Part shown: one piece after another, positions 22,528 through 31,026 of the stretch | How positions within the stretch are numbered: the stretch's first letter is position 1 | Layout: each line of letters begins with the position of its first letter | From: UBA5314 sp039679855 | Lineage (GTDB): Bacteria > Bacillota > Syntrophomonadia > Syntrophomonadales > Syntrophomonadaceae | NCBI GenBank assembly: GCA_039679855.1 | Contig: JBDKUE010000113.1 | Location: 1 to 35,912, forward strand | Direction of reading: 5' to 3' | Length of the DNA stretch: 35,912 nucleotides | The notes under the pieces: generated by a model | Databases searched by the model: none | Told to the model about the DNA's origin: nothing | The model's input: only the letters and a program-made list of their open reading frames with translations | Translations under genes and position numbers: made by a program

Positions 22528-24006
22528 TTAGATTATTATGCAGATAAGACCGCCGCTGCCTTCGTTGACAATACGCTGAAGGGTATCTTGGAGTTTAATC
22601 TGGGCGTTTTCCGGCATGCGGTGTATCTTGTTCTGAATTCCCTCTCTTACCAGATCATGCAGTGATTTTCCAAATATATTGGATTCCCAGATCTTGGTCG
22701 GATCTTCTTCGAATTCGTCCAGCATATAGCGAACCAGCTCTTCGCACTGTTTTTCAGTTCCTATTATCGGGGTTATTTCTGTAGTTATATCAGCTTTAAT
22801 TATGTGCAGAGAAGGCGCTTTGGCTTTTAATTTTACCCCGAACCGGCTTCCCTGGCGAATGAGTTCGGGCTCTTCCAGGAGCATTTCTTCCAGGCGCGGA
22901 GTAACCACTCCGTAACCGGAGTTCTTGACTTCTTCGAGGGCTGAAGCCACCTTGTCAAACTCCCGCTTGGCGCCGCTGAAATCCTTCATAAGCCGCATAA
23001 CATCGTGGGTGCCTTGAACTTCGAATCCGCTCACATCGCTCAGCGAGCGGTAGAAGAGTTCTTCTGGCACCGTCACATCGACTGCCGCTGTACCGGTTCC
23101 CAGATCCATCTCTTCCAGGCTGACGTAACTTATGTTTTCGACCTCGGATAGTTTTTCGACCGCCTTATCAATATCCCTGACCTTGCGGATGCCGTTCAAT
23201 ATTTCCCGAACCGCCAACTCCAGGTCTTCCCGCAGCCAGAAATCCTCATCCAGTTCGTCAACCCAGCGCGGCAGCTTTATATTAACTTCCTGAACCGGGA
23301 ATTCATACAGGACTTCTTCAAGTATGTTGTAGATCTGCTCGGTGGACATGCGGGCCACATCAACCGGCACTACGCTCACTCCATATTTTTCTACCAGTTC
23401 ATCAGCCAGGGTCATGGTATCTTTGTCAAAGGGTACGGTTGAATTCAGCAGGATTATAAAAGGCTTATTCAATTCCTGCAGTTCGTTCACAACCCGGGCT
23501 TCAGCCTCCTCATAGCTGGCCCGCGGAATGTCACTGATGCTGCCGTCGGTAGTTACAACAATACCGATGGTAGCATGGTCGGTAATAACTTTCCTGGTCC
23601 CTATTTCAGCGGCTTCTTCAAAAGGTACCTCATAGTCAAACCAGGGAGTCTTTACCATGCGAGGTTCTTCATCTTCTTCATAGCCCAGGGCACCGCCAAC
23701 CGCATAACCGACACAGTCCACCAGTCTTACTTTCAAGGAAAGACCGTTTTGGGTGGTGATTTGGATGGCCTCATTGGGTACGAACTTGGGCTCCGTGGTC
23801 GTGATGGTTTTCCCGGCTCCACTTTGCGGAAGCTCGTCTTTAGCGCGCTCCCGGTCATATATGTCCTGGATATTAGGGAGAATCATCAATTCCATAAAGC
23901 GCTTGATGAAGGTGGACTTGCCCGTCCGAACCGGGCCTACCACACCCAGGTAAATATCGCCTCCAGTTCTTACGGCGATATCATTTAAGATATTGTTTCC
24001 TTCCAC
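22528..24006 (-). CDS. spoIVA: Stage IV sporulation protein A (spore coat morphogenetic ATPase)
   Basis: SpoIVA polymerises on the forespore surface using ATP and forms the base of the spore coat. The 492 residues match the usual length. The N-terminal P-loop reads GPVRTGKST (24-32), followed by FIKRFMELMILPNI; the C-terminus ends MPENAQIKLQDTLQRIVNEG then SGGLICIII, the surface-localising tail. The start is GTG at 24006, 11 bases after GGGAGG. The 24007-24332 gap upstream should hold a mother-cell (SigE) promoter, but I could not pick one with confidence. Two REP-like palindromes bracket the gene. Confidence 0.95.
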   Translation of the reverse strand: MEGNNILNDIAVRTGGDIYLGVVGPVRTGKSTFIKRFMELMILPNIQDIYDRERAKDELPQSGAGKTITTTEPKFVPNEAIQITTQNGLSLKVRLVDCVGYAVGGALGYEEDEEPRMVKTPWFDYEVPFEEAAEIGTRKVITDHATIGIVVTTDGSISDIPRASYEEAEARVVNELQELNKPFIILLNSTVPFDKDTMTLADELVEKYGVSVVPVDVARMSTEQIYNILEEVLYEFPVQEVNIKLPRWVDELDEDFWLREDLELAVREILNGIRKVRDIDKAVEKLSEVENISYVSLEEMDLGTGTAAVDVTVPEELFYRSLSDVSGFEVQGTHDVMRLMKDFSGAKREFDKVASALEEVKNSGYGVVTPRLEEMLLEEPELIRQGSRFGVKLKAKAPSLHIIKADITTEITPIIGTEKQCEELVRYMLDEFEEDPTKIWESNIFGKSLHDLVREGIQNKIHRMPENAQIKLQDTLQRIVNEGSGGLICIII

Positions 24007-24145
24007 TACTCATCTTCCCTCCCTCGGATCTAGACTTCCACAAAGGCACCCTTCTTTAAGCCCATGGATACCCTTACATGAGAACACCGTTATAACAGTA
24101 CAAATATATTTATCAATATTCGGTAATATAACCAGAAAAGAAAAA

Positions 24146-24167
24146 AAGTGTGGATTTTACCACACTT
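24146..24167 (-). terminator. Terminator of the der-plsY-gpsA transcript
   Basis: On the minus strand AAGTGTGG pairs with CCACACTT around a six-base loop and is followed by a run of T residues. It separates gpsA from spoIVA. Confidence 0.8.
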
Positions 24168-24256
24168 CAGGCGTTGCTTAAATTACAATCCTGCAATTAA
24201 TCGCAACAGTTTACTTGAGCAACGACTGAACGGGAACATTCCTCCAGCTAAGGAAA

Positions 24257-24292
24257 GGGGAAACACCTCCCCTTCGAGAGAGGTATGTCCCC
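24257..24292 (+). repeat. REP-like palindrome, copy B
   Basis: A 36-bp element inverted relative to copy A at 22487-22522, identical at 33 positions. It lies in the gpsA-spoIVA gap, between the gpsA stop and its terminator, and would itself fold into a strong hairpin. Confidence 0.75.
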
Positions 24293-24332
24293 ATGGTACG
24301 GAGTGTCCCAATTCCTTACTTTCAAGAACACG

Positions 24333-25364
24333 TTACCAGCCCGGTAGATTCTCCGCGATCTCCTCCACCTCATGTTTTTTGCGGCGGGACATCAATATCT
24401 CCAATCCTTCACGGGGGGATTGTTCCAGATACAGGGTTCTGAAGCAGGCTGACGTTATCGGCATCTCTACATTCAATTCCTCTGCCAACCGGTGGGTTAT
24501 TTTTGTGGTGGGGGCTCCTTCGACAACCATGCCCACTTCTGACAGGGCTTGTTTAAGGCTGCGGCCCCTGCCGATCAGTTCGCCCGCCAGACGGTTGCGC
24601 GAATGACGGCTGCCACAGGTTACCACCAGATCCCCCATTCCGGAAAGCCCGGAAAAGGTGCGGGGATTACCTCCCATCGCTTCACCCATTCGGGTTATTT
24701 CAGTCAGTCCCCGGGTCAAAAGGGCGGCTTTGGTATTGTCACCGTAACCCAGGCCATCCACTATTCCGGCCGCCAGGGCAATTATATTTTTTAAGGCTCC
24801 GCCCAGTTCAACCCCGGCCACATCCGGATTGGTATACACCCGGAACATGGGGGCCATAAATGCGTCCTGAACATAAATGGCCGTTTCCCGGTAGTAGGCG
24901 GCTACAGTTACCGCGGTGGGAATGTCACGAGCCACTTCTTCAGCGTGGCTGGGTCCGGACAAGACCGCGAAGCGCCGGCGTATATCGTCCCCCAAAACGT
25001 CATGGGCAACCTGGCTGAGGCGCATACCGGTTTCTATTTCAATTCCTTTGGCCGTGTTGACCAGGTAGGCGTCTAGCGGCAGGATGTCTTTGATCTTTAC
25101 GAGGATACTGCGAAGCACCTGCGATGGGACGGCACAAACCACCAGGTCAGAACCCTTTAGAGCTTCTTCCAGGTCAAGCAACAGCTCAACATTTTCCGGA
25201 AGGGATATGCCGGGGAGGAAACGCCGGTTTTCCCTAAACCTCTCCATGTCTTCCAGACTATCTTCCATTCGTCCCCACAGGCAGACTCGGGGAGTATTTT
25301 TACTCAAAAGAACAGCTTGGGCGGTTCCCCAACTGCCCGCCCCTAGAATACAGACTTTTTGCAT
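24333..25364 (-). CDS. gpsA: Glycerol-3-phosphate dehydrogenase [NAD(P)+]
   Basis: This enzyme makes sn-glycerol-3-phosphate from dihydroxyacetone phosphate for phospholipid synthesis. The 343 residues include the nucleotide loop GAGSWGTA (7-14), the conserved GIEIETG region, LKNIIALAAGIVDGLGYGDN with the catalytic Lys, and FSGLSGMGDLVVTCGSRHSR. The ATG at 25364 follows AAAGGA. It lies 13 bases after plsY, so precursor supply and first acylation are encoded together. Confidence 0.95.
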   Translation of the reverse strand: MQKVCILGAGSWGTAQAVLLSKNTPRVCLWGRMEDSLEDMERFRENRRFLPGISLPENVELLLDLEEALKGSDLVVCAVPSQVLRSILVKIKDILPLDAYLVNTAKGIEIETGMRLSQVAHDVLGDDIRRRFAVLSGPSHAEEVARDIPTAVTVAAYYRETAIYVQDAFMAPMFRVYTNPDVAGVELGGALKNIIALAAGIVDGLGYGDNTKAALLTRGLTEITRMGEAMGGNPRTFSGLSGMGDLVVTCGSRHSRNRLAGELIGRGRSLKQALSEVGMVVEGAPTTKITHRLAEELNVEMPITSACFRTLYLEQSPREGLEILMSRRKKHEVEEIAENLPGW

Positions 25365-25377
25365 TTTTAATATCCTT

Positions 25378-25965
25378 TTAAACTCTTTGATTTATTTTCG
25401 ATTCGGTTCCCCGCCTGAGGCGCAGGATATTCTCTCGATGGCGGTATACGACCACCAGGCATATCAAAGATCCGGCGATCAGATAAGGCCAGGGCCTGCC
25501 GGTGGCAATTATCATAACCGGTAAAAAGAGGGCTGCGGTTATGGACCCCAGGGAAACATATTTACTAATAACAATAGTTGCTACGAATGTCAATGCCAGT
25601 ATACCCAGTACCAGGGGCGTGAATACCAGCACTACCCCGGCTGCCGTGGCCACTCCTTTTCCCCCTTTGAACTTCAATGCTACCGGATAGCAGTGTCCCA
25701 GCACCACTGCCAGAGAACAGAATACGATATAAGGCCAGGTGCCAAAATGCAGGGCTATAAATCCGGCTGCTACGCCTTTACACAGGTCGCCCAGCAATGC
25801 CAGAACAGCCACAGACGGCCCGGAAGTCCGCAGCACGTTGGTGGCTCCAACGTTGCCGCTGCCCTTTTTTCTAATATCTTGTTTGGTAAACAGGCGGGTG
25901 AATATGTAGGAAAAAGGTATTGAACCTATCAGATAGCACAGGATAACAGCTCCAGCCAGTTTCAA
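25378..25965 (-). CDS. plsY: Acyl-phosphate glycerol-3-phosphate acyltransferase
   Basis: This inner-membrane enzyme acylates glycerol-3-phosphate from acyl-phosphate. The 195 residues form about five helices. The three PlsY motifs are visible: GSIPFSYIFTRLF, KKGSGNVGATNVLRTSG, and FKGGKGVATAAGV. An ATG at 25980 would include the ribosome site GGAGGG within its own first codons. The TTG at 25965, seven bases after that site, gives the usual short N-terminus (KLAGAVILCYLIGSIP) and is preferred. Confidence 0.93.
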   Translation of the reverse strand: MKLAGAVILCYLIGSIPFSYIFTRLFTKQDIRKKGSGNVGATNVLRTSGPSVAVLALLGDLCKGVAAGFIALHFGTWPYIVFCSLAVVLGHCYPVALKFKGGKGVATAAGVVLVFTPLVLGILALTFVATIVISKYVSLGSITAALFLPVMIIATGRPWPYLIAGSLICLVVVYRHRENILRLRRGTESKINQRV

Positions 25966-26090
25966 AGGCCATCCCTCCATAGATGCGTATTAGAGGATTC
26001 TTATTGACTCATCCATTGTACTGGTTTTGTGCAGCTTTGTACACACCTTTGCACCAAATTCCCCAAAAGCCTCTCCCAGATCTTAAATGA

Positions 26091-27410
26091 TCATTCTTTA
26101 GCAGTGTTCTGACGCACCAAAAGCCTTATCGGACTGCCTTCAAAGCCAAAATTGGTCCGCAGGGTATTTTCCAAATAGCGCAGGTAAGAAAAATGGACCA
26201 GGTCGGGATGGTTGCTGAAAAAGGCAAAGGTCGGGGGCGCTGTTTTTACCTGGGCAGCATATTTAATTTTTACCTTTTTGCCTCCCCCACCGGGCAGGGG
26301 ATTGAGCATTTGAGCTTCGTTGACTACCTGGTTTAAATCCGAGGTGTTTATGCGCCGGTTATGTTGTTCGGCCACAAAATCCACCAGGTCAAGGACCTTG
26401 AATATCCTCTTTCTGGTTAAAGCCGAAACATACATTATGGGAGAATACGCTAAAAACTTAAATTCGTCTCTGATGCTCTTGTCATACTGGTTCATGGTAT
26501 ATTGATTTTTTTCTACCAGATCCCATTTGTTGACCACTATTATATTGGCTTTGCCTTGCTCGTGAACATATCCGGCTATCTTTTTGTCCTGATCCAGAAC
26601 TCCCTCCTGGGCGTCCAGCATAATAAGTACCACATCCGCCCGTTCAACGCTCTTCAAAGCCCGGATGACGCTGTATCTTTCAGTGGCTTCCTTGATTTTG
26701 GACTTCTTGCGCATTCCGGCCGTGTCGATGAGGATATATTTGCGGCCTTGAAACTCAAAGGGTGTATCGATGGCGTCCCGGGTGGTTCCAGGAATATCGC
26801 TGACTATTACCCGGGCTTCACCTAAAAAGGAATTGACCAGTGATGATTTGCCCACATTGGGTCTACCGACAATGGCTATTTTTATAGCGTCCTCGTCTTC
26901 AAGGGCAGCCGCTTCTGGTGGGAATTTGGCCAGCATGGCATCCATGAGTTCATCAGTGTTCATCCCGTGCATGGCAGATATGGGAATGGGTTCGCCCAGC
27001 CCCAGCCGGTAGAAGTCAAAGTAATCCTTTTCCCTGAAATTTTCTATTTTATTGACGGCCAGGATAACCGGCTTGTCAGAACGACGCAGGAGATCGGCCA
27101 CCGCTTCATCTTCTCCGGTGCTTCCCTGTTTGCCGTCCACCACCATGATAATTACATCCGCTTCTTCGATAGCCAGATGAGCCTGCATTCTGATTTCCTT
27201 GCTGAAAATGTCACCCTGATCAAAACGGATCCCGCCGGTGTCAATCAGAATGAACTCCCGGCCTTCCCAATCGGATGAATCATATAACCTGTCTCTGGTT
27301 ACACCTGGTATATCCTCCACAATAGCCTTGCGAGCCCCTACCAGGCGGTTGAAAAGCGTTGATTTTCCCACATTGGGCCTTCCTACAATGGCTACTACCG
27401 GTTTGGCCAT
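26091..27410 (-). CDS. der: Ribosome-assembly GTPase Der (EngA)
   Basis: Der is an essential double GTPase for 50S subunit maturation. The 439 residues contain two Ras-like domains, with GRPNVGKST in each (about 9-17 and about 182-190), DTGG and DTAG switch II motifs, NKIE and NKWD base-recognition motifs, and a C-terminal KH-like domain. AGGGAGG precedes the ATG. It follows the DUF512 gene by 12 bases and precedes plsY by about 125 bases, in a minus-strand housekeeping run. Confidence 0.95.
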   Translation of the reverse strand: MAKPVVAIVGRPNVGKSTLFNRLVGARKAIVEDIPGVTRDRLYDSSDWEGREFILIDTGGIRFDQGDIFSKEIRMQAHLAIEEADVIIMVVDGKQGSTGEDEAVADLLRRSDKPVILAVNKIENFREKDYFDFYRLGLGEPIPISAMHGMNTDELMDAMLAKFPPEAAALEDEDAIKIAIVGRPNVGKSSLVNSFLGEARVIVSDIPGTTRDAIDTPFEFQGRKYILIDTAGMRKKSKIKEATERYSVIRALKSVERADVVLIMLDAQEGVLDQDKKIAGYVHEQGKANIIVVNKWDLVEKNQYTMNQYDKSIRDEFKFLAYSPIMYVSALTRKRIFKVLDLVDFVAEQHNRRINTSDLNQVVNEAQMLNPLPGGGGKKVKIKYAAQVKTAPPTFAFFSNHPDLVHFSYLRYLENTLRTNFGFEGSPIRLLVRQNTAKE

Positions 27411-27422
27411 TTCGTTTCCTCC

Positions 27423-28745
27423 CTAATCATCACTCGGGTTTGTTAAAGACATCCCGCACATATATTCAATAGCTTGAGTTATACTGTCAACTACCTTAAT
27501 CATAACACCTCTCTGTTTTTCAATCTGCCCTACCGTCAAATTATCCAAAAACCGATCACTGCTGTCTTTCAGCATGACCCCCGGAAGTATGACCTGTTTG
27601 CCTCGGTGTTTATCACCCAGGGCTTTAATTATATCACTGCCGGTTATCAGACCGGCAACGTTAACCATCCCTCCAAAGTAATAGTTGGGTACTGTTAAAA
27701 GCTCCAGTTTAAGCCCTGCCACCTTCAGAAGCCGTTCGAGAACCACATTAAGAACGGGAGCGGCCGCTTGGCTAGTGACCAGAACATATTCCCCCGAGGG
27801 TGCTTCAGCAGGTAAAAACTGCTTTATACCATCAAATTCGTCAAGTAACTGCCGGGCCAGGCCAATGCCGTTTTCTATCTGCTGGTATTCGTCATAATAG
27901 GCGGCCGGCGGTATATCCCGACCGGCTTTTATATAGAACTCGTCAGCCAGATAGACAAATCCAGTATCATACTGGCTGCGAAACCTTTTTTGATAGGCGT
28001 CAACTACACCTATCAGTTCCCCGGCCTGAGCTTCGCCAACCGGCTGAAGCGCGGCAAGCTGGTCCCGGTGCCCGGTAAGGCCGACCGGCACGATCCCTAC
28101 CGAGCGTACCGACGGGTAAAAAGCGGCCAGCCCTTCTATGGTTTCCTGCAGCACTTCCCCATCATTCAGTCCCGGACAGAGCACCACCTGGGTATGCACC
28201 TCTATGCCGGCATCATAAAGCCGCTGCAGTTGAAGCTGGATGTCTGCGGCCTGTGGATTGTTTAACATATGAGCCCTTAATTCGGGATTCAGACAGTGCA
28301 CTGAGACATAAAGGGGACTCAAATGAAGCTTGGTAAGTTTCTCCCAATCCTCCTTTTTCAAGTTGGTCAGAGTTATAAAATTGCCCTGCATAAATGAATA
28401 GCGATAGTCGTCATCTTTGACATAAAGGGATTTGCGCATCTTCCCGGGCAGCTGATCCACAAAGCAAAACACGCAGCGGTTGCGGCATCTCTTCATACGG
28501 TCAAAAATGGCCCCTGCAAAGATAATTCCCAGGTCTTCACCTTCATCCTTCTCTATTTCGATCAGCCATTGTTCACCATCGGGTTTTATTACTTTCAGGT
28601 TAATATTTTCATCCTGGCTGTAGTATTGATAATCGAGCAGATCCATGATCGGGTGCCCGTCTATACTCTGTAATACATCCCCGCTCGTAATGCCCACTTC
28701 TTCGGCTATACTGCCGGCTGCCACTCCCACTATATGCCCAGCCAT
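27423..28745 (-). CDS. PDZ-radical SAM-DUF512 protein
   Basis: The 440-residue protein starts with a PDZ-like segment (about 1-65, GHIVGVAAGSIAEEVGITSG), followed by a radical-SAM-like domain whose Cys motif CRNRCVFC (87-94) would bind a 4Fe-4S cluster, and a DUF512 domain (about 200-410). This matches the widespread DUF512/TIGR03279 family, typically encoded next to der in Firmicutes. The reaction is unknown. It is the first gene of the der run and has a strong ribosome site (GGGAGG). Confidence 0.88.
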   Translation of the reverse strand: MAGHIVGVAAGSIAEEVGITSGDVLQSIDGHPIMDLLDYQYYSQDENINLKVIKPDGEQWLIEIEKDEGEDLGIIFAGAIFDRMKRCRNRCVFCFVDQLPGKMRKSLYVKDDDYRYSFMQGNFITLTNLKKEDWEKLTKLHLSPLYVSVHCLNPELRAHMLNNPQAADIQLQLQRLYDAGIEVHTQVVLCPGLNDGEVLQETIEGLAAFYPSVRSVGIVPVGLTGHRDQLAALQPVGEAQAGELIGVVDAYQKRFRSQYDTGFVYLADEFYIKAGRDIPPAAYYDEYQQIENGIGLARQLLDEFDGIKQFLPAEAPSGEYVLVTSQAAAPVLNVVLERLLKVAGLKLELLTVPNYYFGGMVNVAGLITGSDIIKALGDKHRGKQVILPGVMLKDSSDRFLDNLTVGQIEKQRGVMIKVVDSITQAIEYMCGMSLTNPSDD

Positions 28746-28785
28746 TCTTTTCCTCCCGGGTTTAAAATCTTAGAAAATTATCTAA

Positions 28786-28808
28786 CAAAAAAGTCCTGCA
28801 TGCAAGAC
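28786..28808 (-). terminator. Terminator of the spoIIP-DUF3189 transcript
   Basis: On the minus strand GTCTTG pairs with CAGGAC around CATG and is followed by TTTTTTG. The MITE copy 2 now separates it from the last gene of the cluster. Confidence 0.7.
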
Positions 28809-28845
28809 AGGCAAGCAGAACCCGACAATAAATGGTAGGAATATT

Positions 28846-29007
28846 TAGTACAACGTTCCGTATATTGTGCACATAATCTGGGCAGGTTTTTCCGAATTAC
28901 TGCGTTGTCGTCAATCGCAATACGTCCAGTATTACTCATTCCGGACACCTTGTACTTCAAAAAAATCTGCTCCACCTTATGCACACAATATACGGAACGT
29001 TGTACTA
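28846..29007. mobile_element. MITE copy 2 (162 bp, terminal inverted repeats)
   Basis: The element has the same 24-bp ends as copy 1 (TAGTACAACGTTCCGTATAT plus TGTG) and lies in the opposite orientation. It lacks the 47-bp module at 9050-9096 but has about 26 bp of its own between AATACTGG and TAATTCGG. It carries no transposase; a 68-codon open frame at 28778-28984 crosses it and is not a credible gene. Its right end supplies the TAG stop of the DUF3189 gene. Confidence 0.85.
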
Positions 29008-29445
29008 TTGAACTAAATCATGGCGGAGCTCGTCAACTTCCTCTTTAATGTGTGAAAACTCTTTGCCAATAAGGTAATTGGAAAGGTATTGGTTTATATA
29101 CCGGCCGCCTATGAGCTTGGGAATCTTGCCGGCATAATACACCAGACGTTCTCCCGGTATGGAAATGGTTTTTATATTTAATTCTTTTTCCGGGTATCCA
29201 ACCAGGTCCGCCAGGTTCTTAATACTTTTATAGCCTACTTCTGTTTCCGGTCCCACTCCCAGGGTATAAACCTCATTGCCGTCCTGGTCCTTATCGATAA
29301 ATATGGGGTAGCCGCTTTCATCATGATAAGTGTCGCAGAATCCTCGCGCAAATCTAAAATCGGATTTGTGCAAGCGGCCCAGAAATATATTAGCAGCGAT
29401 AAGCGGATGATGCACCCCGCTGGTTCCTAAAAATATTATCTTCAT
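29005..29445 (-). CDS. DUF3189 family protein, copy 2 of tandem pair
   Basis: The 146-residue protein starts MKIIFLGTSGVHHPLIAANI, the DUF3189 pattern of an alpha/beta fold with a glycine/His-rich loop. No function is known; the family is restricted to spore formers and clusters with YIEGIA genes. Its ATG overlaps the preceding DUF3189 stop (ATGA). The TAG stop is contributed by the MITE, so the last residues could differ from the ancestral protein. Confidence 0.8.
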   Translation of the reverse strand: MKIIFLGTSGVHHPLIAANIFLGRLHKSDFRFARGFCDTYHDESGYPIFIDKDQDGNEVYTLGVGPETEVGYKSIKNLADLVGYPEKELNIKTISIPGERLVYYAGKIPKLIGGRYINQYLSNYLIGKEFSHIKEEVDELRHDLVQ

Positions 29446-29915
29446 GTTGCCACCTGCATGGTGTTCATGGTCTTCAGCCTGGTAATCTCAACCAGGTTGA
29501 CCAAATCCAAAAAAGCCTTGCGGGTACTCCTTCCTAAAACCGGCCTTCCCAGTGAAACCCATCCCATCCGCCGTGAAGTGAAACCACCCAGCTTCATACC
29601 CAGATTTACCCGGGGCATACAGTCTACGAATATGACTTCATCCTTTTTACCCAGGAGTTCGGCGACCCCCTTAAGCATATTATCGTAGCGACGCCCTACG
29701 TTTTTTTTGCCCAGGACATAGACTTCATTTTTATATTCATCGATTCCCATAAAACGTATGGAGCCGAAATCCTTTTTACTGGTCTTGTCAAAATAGGGTA
29801 AAGCAAGCATCTCGTCCATAGACGGCAGGCGGTTTTTCTCTATAAGTCCCAAATGCAGGGCTGCCGCCAAGATCGATGAATGAGAGCCGCCAAAACAATG
29901 ATAGATAATCTTCAT
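29442..29915 (-). CDS. DUF3189 family protein, copy 1 of tandem pair
   Basis: The 157-residue paralogue begins MKIIYHCFGGSHSSILAAALHLG, with the same loop as its neighbour but a Ser/His-rich version. GRRYDNMLKGVAELLG and EVIFVDCMPRVNLGMKLGG are other conserved stretches. The ATG at 29915 follows GGGAGG; a GTG at 29930 overlaps that site. The function is unknown. It is coupled to the next DUF3189 gene. Confidence 0.8.
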   Translation of the reverse strand: MKIIYHCFGGSHSSILAAALHLGLIEKNRLPSMDEMLALPYFDKTSKKDFGSIRFMGIDEYKNEVYVLGKKNVGRRYDNMLKGVAELLGKKDEVIFVDCMPRVNLGMKLGGFTSRRMGWVSLGRPVLGRSTRKAFLDLVNLVEITRLKTMNTMQVAT

Positions 29916-29939
29916 GACTACCTCCCGCACCGCCAGATT

Positions 29940-30134
29940 TTAATGGCGGGTTATAATATAAACCCCGTTTTCCAGATCATGCACCGTTCCTGCTAAAATA
30001 CGGGCTAATAGCAAGCTCAACTTTTGCTGCTCCTCCTGGCTGGCAGCGACAAACAGGGGGCAGGCCCCGCCGTCCACCCGGTCGTGTTCACGGGTAATAA
30101 TAGCCAAAATGATGTCTTTCAATCCCGTATCCAT
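29940..30134 (-). CDS. Capping complex subunit for YIEGIA
   Basis: The 64-residue protein (MDTGLKDIILAIITREHDRV...GGACPLFVAAS...) matches the small protein annotated as the capping subunit for YIEGIA. Its ATG overlaps the YIEGIA stop by one base (TGATG), so the two are coupled. Molecular function is unknown; a role in sporulation is inferred from neighbours. Confidence 0.78.
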   Translation of the reverse strand: MDTGLKDIILAIITREHDRVDGGACPLFVAASQEEQQKLSLLLARILAGTVHDLENGVYIITRH

Positions 30135-31024
30135 CAATCCGCCGCCTTCCTGCCATAGAAGGTTTTCAAAGTGGTCCCCCGGGCCGATTCCAGGACCGGC
30201 ACCTTTTGTATAACCCGTTTCATGACTTCCAGATCCGGTTCGTTGGCCAGCATAAAAAGGCCCAGGTAACCCTTGTCGATGTTTTTTCGGGCCAGGGGCT
30301 TAAGTTCCTTCTCCCCAATGTCAACCTTGCTGCCCAATATGGAAACCAGGTCGTGGATGATGGCCATGCGCTGACCCGGAGAATCCAGGGTCAATCGCGC
30401 ATCATCATCCTTCGGCTTTATAATCAGTCCGATGCCTTCCCTCAATATCTTTTCCCTAGTTTGGGGAAGCCCCACATTCATCATGATCACGTCGTTCACT
30501 TTGAGAATACTGCCGTCAAAATGGAGTTGGCCGGATTCAACCACTGCAATGTCTTCTATGCTCGAACCGCGCATAAAGCGCAGGGAGAAAAATATGGCCA
30601 AAAGGGCGGCTGCCACGGCATAGGGCCAACCCTTCCAATAAGCCATGGCGCTGGTGGCCATGGCGGTTATGATGACCAGGTAGTTGCGGGCCTCAAAAAC
30701 CCGGGCGATTCCTTCCACATAGTCGCTCCCCCGGGGTATCAATTTGGTCTTCTCCAGGTGATCCAGGGTTTTTCTTTCCATTTCCCGAATGTCTTTGAAC
30801 TGCTGGGCAGCCAATACCAGAAAGGTTACCGCTACGTAATCAGGTTTTGCTATAGCCGGTATGGCTACCGCGCCCAGGCTGGCGGCTATAAAGCCCAGCG
30901 ACAGGTGGGTTAAATGACCGTGGGGATAGGTCGGGTAGTTGCGCTGATCATTCCTTAACATCAGCCAGCGGTCAACAAAACCGGCCGCTATCCCCCAGAC
31001 AATCGCAACGAGATGGTGTTCCAT
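30134..31024 (-). CDS. YIEGIA domain membrane protein
   Basis: This 296-residue sporulation-associated membrane protein has about four N-terminal helices, the signature here spelled YVEGIARVFEARNYLVI, and a soluble C-terminal half (about 180-296). It has no known activity. It lies between spoIIP (two bases upstream) and its capping subunit. Confidence 0.85.
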   Translation of the reverse strand: MEHHLVAIVWGIAAGFVDRWLMLRNDQRNYPTYPHGHLTHLSLGFIAASLGAVAIPAIAKPDYVAVTFLVLAAQQFKDIREMERKTLDHLEKTKLIPRGSDYVEGIARVFEARNYLVIITAMATSAMAYWKGWPYAVAAALLAIFFSLRFMRGSSIEDIAVVESGQLHFDGSILKVNDVIMMNVGLPQTREKILREGIGLIIKPKDDDARLTLDSPGQRMAIIHDLVSILGSKVDIGEKELKPLARKNIDKGYLGLFMLANEPDLEVMKRVIQKVPVLESARGTTLKTFYGRKAAD

Positions 31025-31026
31025 AG

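Noticed and set aside
24007..24130. SigE-type promoter before spoIVA
   Set aside because: A GAATATT box is present, but no convincing CATACA-type -10 at the right spacing, so none was annotated.
28778..28984. 68-codon minus-strand frame over MITE copy 2
   Set aside because: It runs through the element's repeats and the terminator; it has no ribosome site and no equivalent in copy 1.
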